From Pratylenchus scribneri (taxonomy: Eukaryota > Nematoda > Chromadorea > Rhabditida > Pratylenchidae): 64,000 bases of DNA. A program made the translations under genes and the position numbers. The stretch covers positions 496,001-560,000 of the forward strand of contig JAQSEB010000064.1 of assembly GCA_030063045.1 (NCBI GenBank). The letters are read 5' to 3'. Of the stretch, positions 48,819 through 59,488 are shown in pieces. The notes under the pieces were generated by a model. It was given only the letters and a program-made list of their open reading frames with translations, had not been told where the DNA came from and did no database searches. Positions within the stretch are counted from its first letter, which is position 1; every line of letters starts with the position of its first letter.

Positions 48819-49490
48819 GCTAACCAATTTTAATAAATATTTTTATTGATAATTCTTAAATTATTTAATTTTATTTATGTATGAGAACGGCTGGAACATA
48901 AAAAATCTGCCGGGATTGGGTGGGCAAAACCCGTAAAAATCTTGGAGTGGATAAAGTTTTTAAAAAATAATTTGCCCGCTATCCATTCCATTAAGAAAAG
49001 AATACATAAAAATGAGAGAGAAGAAGAGAATAAAAAATGGATACATTTTCCAATAAATTGGCGTTTATTTTAAATAACGTTAACCATATCTCATTTTCGT
49101 TACAGTATCCAGGATTTTATTTTGGCCATAACTCAACAAGGAAGCAACCAATTTGGGAAAGGAGTAACTCATTAGAATTAGAGCACTAAATGTCCTTTAA
49201 AAAGTGGATTTTTCAATTTTGTGTAAATTTTTGTAAATAAGCGGCTTCTTCTAAAAAACCAGGCTTAATCGCAAAAACAAATCCTTCAGGCTTCAACTCA
49301 GAATATAGAGGGCACTTTAGGCTTTCACTTGGTACCAGAATTATATATTAAAAAAAGTTTATCACCATTGATCATCAAAAATAATTTCTCGGAATAAAAT
49401 TTATTCAACTCCATAATATTTTTATTTATTAAAAGGCAAAATAATTGGATATGTTGTATTGGTTATGATTTGGATACTCCAAGAATAATA
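48819..49490. other. Intergenic, no gene seen
   Basis: Contains gttacagtatccaggatttt followed by attttggccataactcaac at about 49101-49140, similar to phrases inside the dispersed inverted repeats, so an old element fragment may be here. No coding frame. Confidence 0.35.
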
Positions 49491-51789
49491 TTATTTTGCA
49501 ATAAACATATAATAAATCCAATAAACTGCATTGAAGAGGCTAAAAAATGCTGAAAAAGAATGAATTTAATTATAAATTTATTATTTTTCGATCACCCGGG
49601 AATGCAATTCTCGAAAATAAATCCAGCCGTTCACAACTGACCACGGCATCCGTTTTTCTCTAAAAAATGAATTTAATCCCTTCGAATATAATAAATTCGC
49701 CCACCTTTTTCCTCAATACAATTTCCTTTAGCCTCAATGTTGCGCTCCCCTCATTTCGCATTTTATAGCCAATTGCGGCCAATTCAACCAATGAGGCAAA
49801 AATGAATGTGATGCCACAAAGCATCCACCAATCGATGGCCTTCGCATAACTGACACGTGGCAAATTGCGAATGATGGAGCCGAATTGGAAAGTTATGGCC
49901 AAAAGAGTGTTCTGCATAATTGGAGTGGGAATATATTAAGATAGAAATTATTTTGACAAATGAAAAATGATGTCCATAATTCGGACATTTATCTTATTTC
50001 CTCTATATTAGAAGCCCCGGGGCTGATAATGTTCATAGACTCTTCTAAGGGGGCAAAAAATTATTTTTCACCTCAAAGATATGCTAGAGGGAATTTCTAA
50101 TTAGAGGAAATACGGTAGGTGGATCGTTCGAAAAATATTTTTCCCGGAAGATAAAAGAATGCTTAAAAAGATTGCCTCCATTAAATTTCGCTATAGCCAT
50201 TCAAAGGCATCTTCCCCTAATCCCCCATTTTATTGGATGTTTTGATTTATTTATAAATTCACTGACAACTCCAATCATCGTTCTCGCCGGAATTGCCTTT
50301 GGCCCAAGATAAAAAGGAATCCAACTGATGAACATGCACAAAAATGTAGGATAATATCCTAAATTTCGCATCAAATTATAATATATTAACTCTTTAATAA
50401 TTACCTTGAAGTAAATACCATCCATAACGACGTTGAAAATGAAAAGAAACCGTCAATTCATCCCAAACGCCGGCGGCATATCTTTGTCTGCGGGCGGCAA
50501 TTGAATAATTCACCATGGTGAAGTCTTAATGGGCATTAGAGACATTTTAAAGTATGGATTACCAGGCAATTCAATGTCTTTGAACATTTGCACCGGTTGT
50601 GGTTTATTCCAAATCATTCGGACTTCATTTCGATTATATTGATAGGATTCAAAAGTGAGGAAACAATTGATGGCATCCATTGGAAACTACGATACAAATA
50701 ATAATATAAATACCGGATACGCTCTTCTTTTAATTCCATGGAGAATTATTTTTCACCCCTCAAAAATTGCTTCCCTAATTTACAGCGAATCTATAGAGCT
50801 TTAGGGAATTAAGAAATTTCAATATTTTTTTTTCTAAAGTTTACCCTGCCAGGAACTATCGGTCATAAAAAAACGATAGGAATTAAAAGAGCATTTTAAT
50901 TATTTTAAAATTACTTTATGTAAATCCATTTTGCAAGGCCCAGTTGATTTAATTCGCCAACATGACCAAATGGAACCTTCAATAAAAATAACAAAAATTA
51001 AATAAAAATGAATTAACCATTTGGAAAAATCATCAAAAAAACATTGCGAAACGGCGAACTGTGAATTTGTGCACTTTTTGAATTGATAAAGCAGGTGTTT
51101 GGAATCCAAATTGAGTCGAGGAATGTGTAGTCAAAACTGAGATTGCCTTTGCAAGGCCGCAAATAATCATAGGAAAGGGCCGGGTCCTCCCAGAATTCAT
51201 TCACATATAAATCTGTGGAAATCAATTTAATAATATTTTCAATGAATTTAGTGTACCAATCTCAAAATCTTGGGTCAATTCACTGACTGATGTGACCTCC
51301 TGAATCCAAAGTTCAATTCGAACGGTGACCGGATCTGCCGGAATTTTGTGCCGATTATAATGAACTGTGGTGTCATAAAGGATATGATCTATCAATTTTA
51401 GGTAAATTAGATGATTCAAATTCAATTCAAAGAATTAACCAATAACATCCGTATCATTTGCGCAATAATCGGGGAATGTAACAAATGAGGGCACAATTGT
51501 GGTCATCAAGGCATTGGCTGACAAATTTGTGGGGGAACGCCTGAATGAAGAAAGTTAGGCATTAATTTGAACATTTTTGGGGGATTTGCCTTAATTTTGT
51601 CAAATGTCCACCATTTGCCGTGGGCGGAAATGCATTCGATTTGGTCAATGCCGACAATAAGGGGACATGTTGGGAATGGGCAAAAATGCCAAAATAAATG
51701 GCAAGAGGTAATGAAAAACGAAAAAGAATGAAGGAATGCGATTGGAGAATTGCACAAATAAATGGCCAATTCCCCAAATTCAAAGGCAT
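49491..51789 (-). CDS. Cys-loop ligand-gated ion channel subunit, anion-type
   Basis: The extracellular domain begins after a hydrophobic start ([15 protein letters not shown] at 51789; the exact start is uncertain). It has [75 protein letters not shown] and the Cys-loop [16 protein letters not shown]1 includes [15 protein letters not shown]. The M1-M2 link is [11 protein letters not shown]; Pro-Ala-Arg at this point is the known mark of anion-selective members (GABA, glycine, glutamate-chloride, ACC types). M2-M3 reads [40 protein letters not shown], and M4 reads [18 protein letters not shown] with the TAA at 49491-49493. The ligand cannot be told. Introns hold a dispersed repeat at about 50725-50875. 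Confidence 0.85.
50725..50875. repeat. Dispersed repeat fragment in a channel-gene intron
   Basis: Shares ordered blocks with 20230-20480 (tttaattccatggagaatta, gagctttaggga, ccaggaactat). The similarity is diverged, so this is an old copy. No frame. Confidence 0.5.
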
Positions 51790-52225
51790 ATTTTTACTGA
51801 AAATTAATTAAATTTAGCATTAGGTTGCAAAATTCCTCCAAATAAGAAAAATGACTTGAAAAATTGCTGGGAAAATAAAATAATGAATTTATTCTATGAA
51901 TAATTTTGCAAAAAATGGATCCTACGAAAAAGGGAAAAATCTTCGGATTCCATTTTTTGGTTTAAAAAGTATTTCCAAAAGCCTTAGAAACAGAAAAGAG
52001 GAGTAAGGACTAGGGAAACAATGGACAAAATTTTAAAACAAAAGAAAAGTGGAATGATTGCGAAAATTTTGTAGTATATTTGGTCTCATCAAAATGTAAT
52101 GAACAAATTTGGAATTGATTATTGATATTTTATTATTAGCATAGCCAATGATTTAATTTGATAGGAAAATATTTGGGATAATCTGATGGCCACCAAATGC
52201 CATCCATCCAAGGACAAGGAAGGCA

Positions 52226-52417
52226 CTATTTACTTTTCCTTTGCTTTTTCTCGGCTTTATGTGGATGCCGCCTTTGTCGTCGCATTTCCTTCCCGAAAAA
52301 CCTTTTTCCTTGCTTTGTTGCCCCCTCACATTGTGAATAATCTTTTGGCATTGACAAAAAGTGGCCATAGAGTCCATCTTCATATATCTCAGCTGTCTTC
52401 TTCTTTTCAGGCGCCAT
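52226..52417 (-). CDS. Small very basic ORF, doubtful gene
   Basis: A 63-residue frame starting MAPEKKKTAEIYEDGLYGHF and ending in a basic tail (RRQRRHPHKAEKKQRKSK). A short upstream frame (MRLNGQKPNPLQAAELCKKG) ends just before it, and a longer frame overlaps in another phase (52153-52488). The Lys/Arg tail suggests RNA or nucleolar binding if translated. There is no family match and no splice support. Confidence 0.3.
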   Translation of the reverse strand: MAPEKKKTAEIYEDGLYGHFLSMPKDYSQCEGATKQGKRFFGKEMRRQRRHPHKAEKKQRKSK

Positions 52418-52733
52418 TTTTCAAGGGCACATCCATCTTCCTTTTTTGCATAATTCAGCCGCCTGAAGAGGATTTGGCTTCTGGCCATTTAAACGCATTT
52501 TAGCTGGGATTTTATCGAGCGAAAATGTTTTGGGGCGACACAAAGAAAGTTGGCTGAAAATGGAGGGAAAGTCCATCCATCTATTTGGTCTTATGGCCAC
52601 AATGATAAATGCGCCAAAAAGGAGTGGTAGTATATTAAAGTGCTTGAGGCAAATTTTGGGAAAAAGATGGAAAATGGAAGCCGATTAAAAAGACAATTTT
52701 AATAAAATCATTAAAAATGAATTATTTTCACAT

Positions 52734-54440
52734 TTATTTTCTTCGTTTTCTTCCATTCAAATTCGCCGTGCATTTTCCACAACTGATTGAGCACATTTTA
52801 ATCATAAAATCCGCATATTCCGGATGGGTCACCGTATTGCAATAGCCCAATTCGACGGCTGCCACACAATCACCCTCATTAGCATCTTTGCATCCTCTTT
52901 CCGTGTGTACTTCTTTATAGGTGGGCATTTGGTCACCTTCTGTAATTAAATTAAAATTACAAAATTAGGGACTGTTAATTTGTTCAAACCATCGCAAACT
53001 CGACAAGCCACTGGGCATGAATTATGCATTGATAATTCATATGCTGCCTGACTGCATAGAAATCGTTTTCGCCGACAATCTGTCGGGTCATCGTCTTCAC
53101 ATGTTGCTTTAAGTTAAATAAAATTGCCATTTTATTGAAACTTCGGTATTTATTGGGTATCCGGATACAGATTTTTTACCCCCAAAGTTACCTTTGTTAC
53201 CCCAAAATTGTTCATAAAATTCGAATCTCTAAACGGTACACTATAACTGGGCGATGTCTCAACTAGGCGTCGGCGCTTGTAGTTCTATAAGGGCTAAACC
53301 GATATTGTTGATTTTGGTGTCAAATTAAAGTGTGCACTTCTGGCTATCGATAGATATATTTATTTAGTTTAGTTCTGAATTGGTAGAGTTGTACTTTAAA
53401 AAACCAATAAATAAGACTACAAAATTTGCGAATTTTTCACAGTTTTTTGAACACAATTCCACCAAATCTTATCCAATCCAAATAAATTTTAAATCTATCT
53501 ATAGTCAGAAGTGCGCTCTTTAATTTGATATCAATATCGGTTTAGCTTACTTAGTTAGCTACAAGCGCCGTCGCCAAGTTGTCTGTGTCCCAAGTCATCT
53601 ATCTATGTTACCCATAAATTGGTCAAAATCAGAAGATTCTATGCCCTAAAATGACATTTCTTCCATCGTTTTACAATCAAATATGAATAATAAAATAAGA
53701 ATTTCACAAAAAAATTTAATCTGGACCTAAAAACTGATAAGTACCCAAATTTTTGCCCACTAACATTTGTGCACTTTATGGGCTGAATGGCCAACAATGC
53801 CATTTTTGGCCAATGCATGATGCACTGCGGCACTAATCATTGCTCGAATTCGACTTTGTGTATTGGAATTGGAACCAGATTCGTGCAATGGATTTTCGTC
53901 CAATCCAGAATTTTCCACACTTTCGGAATTGTATTTTCGTCGAGAATGTTTCCCTATCAATTTATTATTCATTTGTTATATTTTTCGATATTTCTCACTT
54001 CCTTTGCTGCTTTTATGATGTTTTAGGTTGCTTTTGTGCCTTGAATTCTTTCTTAAATTAATATTATTCAATTCCAATTTCCTATTAAATTTACCTGTTG
54101 CTTTTTCTATTATGTTTTCTTCGACTATTCCTCCCTTCCTCCTCATCCTCTTCATCATCCCCTTCATATCCATCCTCATCTCTTCCTTCCTCTTCCTCAT
54201 CATTATTTCTATCATCTTCCTCATTATCTTCTTCCTCATTGTCTTCATCACTATTCCTATTATGGTGCGATTTTCGTCTATATAATTATATTAATTGGAA
54301 CATAAATACTAAATTGGCCACCTTTTACTGCTTCTTCGATGATCTCCTTCTTCATTCTCCTCATCATCTTCATCCCTCTTCTGATGACTTTCATTTTGTT
54401 CCTCATTTTCATCATTGTCTTCTGTCACCTGAATAAAATG
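52734..54440 (-). CDS. Acidic protein with two C-terminal ShKT domains (5' end unresolved)
   Basis: Two six-Cys ShKT domains end the chain. The first runs CEDDDPTDCRRKRFLCSQAA to SMHNSCPVACRVC, and the second CKDANEGDCVAAVELGYCNT to FMIKMCSISCGKC, then a basic tail (NGRKRRK) and a stop at 52734-52736. Upstream exons are a Ser/Gly segment (ENSGLDENPLHESGSNSNTQ, 53972-53763) and strongly acidic exons (about 54245-54098 with EEEDNEEDDRNNDEEEEGRD, and about 54433-54322 with VTEDNDENEEQNESHQ). The start exon was not found. ShKT modules (named for a sea-anemone channel-blocking peptide) are widespread in nematode secreted proteins, often joined to enzymes or used as interaction modules. The intron 53105-53762 hosts an inverted repeat. 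Confidence 0.65.
53265..53575. repeat. Inverted repeat (second foldback family) in the ShKT gene intron
   Basis: Left arm ggcgtcggcgcttgtagttc ... ggctaaaccgatattg ... gtcaaattaaagtgtgcact pairs, in reverse complement, with right arm agtgcgctctttaatttgat ... caatatcggtttagc ... gctacaagcgccgtcgcc. Arms are about 90-100 bp with roughly 85% pairing by eye around a 120-bp loop. No coding frame. The arms do not resemble the 30905-31678 element. Confidence 0.75.
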
Positions 54441-54712
54441 AAATCAATTTTTACGATTCAGGAAGGCTTTTGGATCCATGATTCTATATTTCTTTCCTTC
54501 CTCTTTATTCTATAATTTTTTTCTTTAGATTTTAGGATTCAAAAAGGCTTCGATCCAGGGATATTTGAGAATTAAATACAATAATAAATTCATACATACT
54601 ACAGTATAATTCTCTTTCCTTCTCCTATAAATTCAATCTTTTAATAATTTTGATTTTGCTTGAGGATTGAAAGAAAATGGCTTTAAGGCAATTTTAATAT
54701 TTAAAATTTAAA

Positions 54713-55783
54713 TTATTTTAAATTATTCTCTCCCTCATTTGTCAAATCTTGCTGTTGATTTGATTCATTTTGCTGTTCTTCATCATTATTATCTTAAATA
54801 ATTAATGAATAAATAAAGCAGAAATAATGTCCCAATTCCCAACATTGCCCCTGATGTTGTTGTTGATTATTTTGCTGTCCATTTGTTCCTCCTCCAGTGA
54901 ATGTGTTCAATAAATTTTTGCCCGTATTCAACAAATTGCCCATTGTTCCTTGGTTTTGGCCTAAAATACGATAAAATTATTAAATTTTGTTAAATTGACA
55001 ATCTTGACCTCCATTTGTCCCTCCTCCCGTCAATGTGTTCACCAAATTTCTGCCCGTATTTAAAAGTGAATTCGTTCGGCTTTGACCTTGCTGTGGTTGC
55101 ATCTGGCCTCCACCGTTCATTGCATTTGGTTGCCCAAATTGTCCTATTTAAATAAATTCATTTTCTGTCAATTTCTCTATTAGTCCTAATGGAGGGCTAA
55201 GGTGTTTGAAAGAGAGTTGCATCGAGGCTCCCATCCGGCCCTACGCCGGAGTCCTAAGCTCCCGATGGCCAATGTATGTATGGGATAAGGCTAAGAACTC
55301 GACTCTAAATTATATTAATATTAATTGTGCATAAAAATGTAATTATATTGTGAAGGGTAAAACTAAAAAGCATAAGGAGAGAAAAAAGATGAGTTTAAAA
55401 AGGCAGAATGGGACAATATTTGATTGATAGGTTGAAAGGGCGATTAGAAAGCATACAGTAGGAAAATAGGAAAGCCCTCCCTTTTAGTCATTGTTCATGT
55501 CTTTATAGTACACTACCTTGCTGATTACCCATTTGTTGGTTTCCCATTCCAGGATTGGCATTTCCCTGTTGTTGTTGGTTTCTATTTAAACCGCCGGTCA
55601 TTCCAGAGAGTGCATCTTAAATTATTATCCATATTTTAATATATTATCATTTTCTTTATTACTCAATGCAGCTGGTGCAAATTTTGCTGCTGAACCTGCC
55701 AAACCTGCCAAACCGCCAGCATTTGTATTATATATTAAAATAAGGAAAATAAAGGACAATTGGGTTGGCCAAAAACCGAACAT
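54713..55783 (-). CDS. Secreted Gln/Gly/Asn-rich repeat protein
   Basis: The ATG at 55783 starts a signal peptide (MFGFWPTQLSFIFLILIYNT) and then NAGGLAGLAGSAAKFAPAAL. The next exons read GGLNRNQQQQGNANPGMGNQ and a module present twice: SLLNTGRNLVNTLTGGGTNG and NLLNTGKNLLNTFTGGGTNG. The tail is NNDEEQQNESNQQQDLTNEG with the TAA at 54713-54715. The last intron uses a donor inside caatGTTGGG. The two modules sit on adjacent exons with the same phase, a clear exon duplication. No named family; a matrix-like or self-assembling secreted role is possible. A 300-bp insertion with inverted-repeat similarity lies in the intron at about 55150-55510. Confidence 0.6.
55190..55300. repeat. Foldback-family fragment in an intron
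   Basis: The stretch gagttgcatcgaggctccca followed by ccggccctacgccggagtcc and taagctcccgatggcc is GC-rich against its surroundings and resembles the central hairpin part of the copy at 61100-61200 (ggagtcctacgtg, ctctaagctcgccgcccgga). Confidence 0.4.
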
Positions 55784-56084
55784 AAGCTTTCCAATTAAAG
55801 TTGAATTTCGGATTATTAGGTAAATGGTTAATTTCGGGAAAAAGTTAATGGAATTAAATTGGGATTTCTGGTGAAATAAACTTCGATTAATTCTCCAAAA
55901 CAACTGAATAAATATTGCCGAATATAATTTAAATGCAAACAATGGAATAGATCAGCAGTAACTCACAAAAACAACGACAAAACAGAGAATTGTTCTTGAT
56001 ACTTTTCAATTCAATAATAAATAATTATGGATCGTATTAAATTTGGCGAAATTACTTATGTTAAGCTAATGATAAAGTAGATTT

Positions 56085-56400
56085 GAATGAACCAAAAAAA
56101 GGAAAAATGGTTCAAACAGTTTGATACCAATTTTCGATCAAACCATGATAAATTATATACAATTCGACTCATCTTGATGAGATCTATCGATTGGATACAT
56201 CATATATGGTTTGAGGGTTTAAGACAAATCACTAAACCATTGTTTCGCCTTTTCAACACGGCGCTTTGCATTTTGCTCCTCCTTTTTGTGCGTAAATATG
56301 CGCCCACCGTTTTTGCCAATGCTTGATGGGATCTATCGATTGGGTACATATTTTGGTGGTCTAGGATAAACTTCTGAACCGTTATAAACTATCTTAATTT
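56085..56400. repeat. Dispersed repeat with direct copies of gat-ggatctatcgattgg
   Basis: gatgagatctatcgattgga plus tacatcatatatggtttgag occurs at about 56177, and gatgggatctatcgattggg plus tacatattttggtggtctag at about 56326. The same phrases, or their complement, occur at 57130-57300, 60360-60440, 61290 and 63340-63400. It is 5' flanking sequence for no evident gene. Confidence 0.5.
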
Positions 56401-56636
56401 TTTCACCATTTTAAATATTTCCCAATTACTATTGATTTACTAATAAATAAGTATTAACTAAATTCCCCCAGTTTCCATATAATCATTAACAAAATTTTGC
56501 AACAGTTTTATTAATTCATTGGAAGAAATGGATAAATTTTGGTAAATTTAAATAATGCCGAAAAAGTGAAATTGTTCTTCCATCAAAATTTGTTATTTGG
56601 CATTTGTGCCTTCGTCCATCATTCTTCTGCTGTTCT

Positions 56637-57948
56637 TCAGCGCTGTCCATGACGGCGGCGCCACATGTCCAAGCGCTTGCGGTGCAGGGCCCAGCCACGG
56701 CGAGCAGCCTCGGAACGGCGGCGGCGCTGTAAAGAAATAAAAATAAAATTGAGAAAAATTGGAAGAAAAATGGGTGCCAATTTTTTTGCCGAAAGATGTG
56801 AATTCTTTTACCAAAAAATTACGGTACTTTTGGGTTTGTATATCCTCATTTTTGGGTCAATTATGGAAAATGAAGGGTCCCTTCTATGGGTCATCAGGAT
56901 TAGGGTTAGGGTCATTAGGGGTCATTCAGGTATATAGGATATATATCATCTTGGGTAATCTCTAATGACCCTAACCCTCAAAATGGGACCCTTCACTTTT
57001 TCCTATATGACCCAAAAATTGGATACAAACTCCATAATTACCAAAATTACATTCTTTTATCGAAAAATCAGCCTTTATGGATAACTTACTAATGCTTGAT
57101 CTTAGACCATATAAACCATATACCATTTGATAGAGCTTATCGAGATGCATCAATTGATGTATTGTTTTAATGATTTGCCCAAAATTCAAGGTATTAAACC
57201 GTTTAAACCATATTTTGGTTTATGGTTTATAACTTTTTTGGTTTTGATTTAAACCCCAAAAATTTTAGGTCATTCGATGCGTCTTTTTGAGCTCTATGAA
57301 TAGGAGAAGGTTTATAGGGTCTATAAACAAGTATCAAAAAATTATGTCTTAGGCAAAAGAATGTGATTTTTATAAAATGCTGCTTATCTAGTTTATATCG
57401 CATTTTTGGGACAACTTTGAATAGTGAAGGGTCCCCTTTAGGTCATCAGAATTATGGTTAGGATTATGTAGGGTTCATTGAGAGATATAGGATATCAGCT
57501 CACTTAACCCCTAATGGCCCTAACCCTAATACTGATGACCAAAAGCGGGGGACCCTTTACTTCTTCCAATTGACCCAAAAAGGGGATCCAAACTTTACAA
57601 GTACCCAAGAATTTAAATTTTTCGGCATAAAATGTTTTCCCCAAGAATCTACCTCCTCCTCGCGCCTGCGCTCCTCCTCCCGGCGCTCCTCATCAGCTTG
57701 CCGCTGCTCCTGTTCACGGCGCCGCTCCTGCAAAAAATATTGGAAAATTAGAAAGTGCCAAAAAATAAGAAAGTTTAACCTCCTCGGCACGGCGCTCTTC
57801 AGCAGCACGGCGCTCCATCTCCTGACGCTTCTCCTGGAAAACAAATTGGAAAGTTATTAAAGTGTCAAAAAAGTGAGTGTTTTTGTACCTCCTCGGCACG
57901 GCGCTGGCGCTCCGATTCGGTGGAATGGTTGGAATTGGACGATGACAT
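56637..57948 (-). CDS. Highly charged Arg/Glu coiled-coil protein
   Basis: Four exons: MSSSNSNHSTESERQRRAEE; EKRQEMERRAAEERRAEE; ERRREQEQRQADEERREEER then RREEE; and RRRRSEAARRGWALHRKRLD then MWRRRHGQR with the TGA at 56637-56639, about 92 residues. All introns are phase 0 and lie between Glu-Glu or Glu-Arg, so whole RE units can be skipped or duplicated without frame change. Codons are GC-rich (CGC, GAG, GCC), like arginine kinase and unlike most neighbours, suggesting high expression. The N-terminus lacks a signal peptide. It would form a single charged helix or coiled coil. No family is assigned. The last intron, about 0.9 kb, is filled with inverted repeats. Confidence 0.65.
56815..57590. 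repeat. Cluster of foldback elements inside the RE-rich gene intron
   Basis: One hairpin spans about 56815-57045: ttttgggtcaattatggaaa, gaagggtcccttctatgggt and gattagggttagggtcatta pair with taatgaccctaaccct, gggacccttcac and tatgacccaaaa. A second spans about 57405-57590 with gaagggtccccttta against gggaccctttacttc. Between them, 57085-57370 holds another pair (gaccatataaacc against ggtttatagggtc). The gaagggtccc motif also occurs in the 30905-31678 element. Confidence 0.7.
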
Positions 57949-59488
57949 TGTTAAATGCACGGTTTAGAATTGTTTGGGAAAAGATTTAGGTATTCTAAAT
58001 TTTCGAAAAAGGTTAAACATTTTTTGGCATTAAATCGCATTTTTTGAGCCAAAAATGGATATAAAGGAGTTGAATTGAAGGGCTTAAAAAAGGACTCTCA
58101 AATTTTATTGGTTTGGGGTTTGGACTTGAAAATGTTTAAGGAAATTGGTTTGGGGATAAAAGGGTAATTTGGAAAAGGAGGATTAAAATAAAATATTTTG
58201 CCGATTGAAAAATCAAAAATTTTATATTTTTGTTGAATGAACCAGAATGAGAATGGCAACGGAATTAAAATGAAAATGATGAAATGAATTGGGTGGGTGG
58301 CTGGCTCTCTCGGATTTTAAACGGACCGAAATGGACCATTGATAGCGATCAGCAATTTGGCCAACTCATCATCCGACAGCCAATTTTGCTGTGAAATTAA
58401 AATTAAATTGGATAATGCTTGGATGGATGCAAAGGAATTCATCATCAGCGGCACTTTTTTCCATTTCCTCCTTTTTTATTTTTTTGTTTTTTTGTCCCGA
58501 TCCCAGTAATTTGGCGCTGTAAATATTTTATACAGAATGGATGACGAGTTTTGCTGTGGAAAAATGGAAAATGAGTACAAATTTCCGGCCTAGTCATCTC
58601 ATTTGGAATTAGATAATTTTTTACTAAACTAATGATGGAATGGAATGAATGCGAATAAAATTTAGGAATTTTGAAATGAAAGAAAAAAACAAATGGTTTA
58701 TTTTCAATGAAATCAGGAATATTTGCTTTAAAATATAAATTATCACTTTCTAAATTTTGACACAATATAGTAAGATGCCAATTGACGGATGCCTATTCAT
58801 ACATCATCTTCGTCATTCCAAAATTCTTTGATATTGCCCCATTTGAGCCAAATTCAAATTCGACAAAATCAGCCCAATAACTGTCAACAAAAAATGATAT
58901 TCAAAATCGTTAGCCTTACGTGTTCTAATCATCTTTTTTTATTTTATTGGCTTGGGCTAGAAAATGTTGCAAAATTATTTTCCCAATCCCTATAGGACTT
59001 ATTCAAAGAATTTACCAAATTTGTTAATTTCGCTGAATGATATTCTCTTAATATGTTGTGATTTACATTTGTAAGCTAATGGCTATACATTAATTATAAT
59101 GAATTCGGAATTTGGACTAATTTTGCATCTATTATATTTATATTCTATATTCTCTATTTATTTTGTATTAAAAATGTTTATATATTATGTAATAAATATT
59201 TATAAGAAATAAAAATGCTGCCTCTCCCACTCTGCCTCCTATAAAAGAGAAGAAGGGATACTGTATCCATAGATTGAAATCGAAATTGAGGGAAGAGGGA
59301 ACATCAATCTTCTGTGCCTTCGAGGAGCATATCATTACTTATCATAACATAGAATAAAAGTAAAGAGGAATAATGAAAAAATTAACGAATTCATTTTATT
59401 TTCTAATATTATTATTAATAAAACTAATTTAACTTTTTTAATTAAAATATTCCTTCAATAATTTGCTTTATATTTTTTCAATCTCATC
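57949..59488. other. Intergenic with a possible small minus-strand gene (58340-58520)
   Basis: A C-terminal-looking exon after the acceptor tttcacag reads QNWLSDDELAKLLIAINGPF and RSV with a stop at about 58317-58319. An upstream exon after the acceptor tatttacag has frames APNYWDRDKKTKK and AKLLGSGQKNKKIKKEEMEK, but no phase-consistent join was found. It could be a short peptide gene or a decayed one. 58770-59480 is A+T-rich with nothing evident. Confidence 0.3.

Noticed and set aside
56888..56965. Telomere-like ttagggttaggg and ccctaaccct
   Set aside because: The two runs are facing arms of an inverted repeat, only two units long, and the nematode telomere unit is usually TTAGGC.
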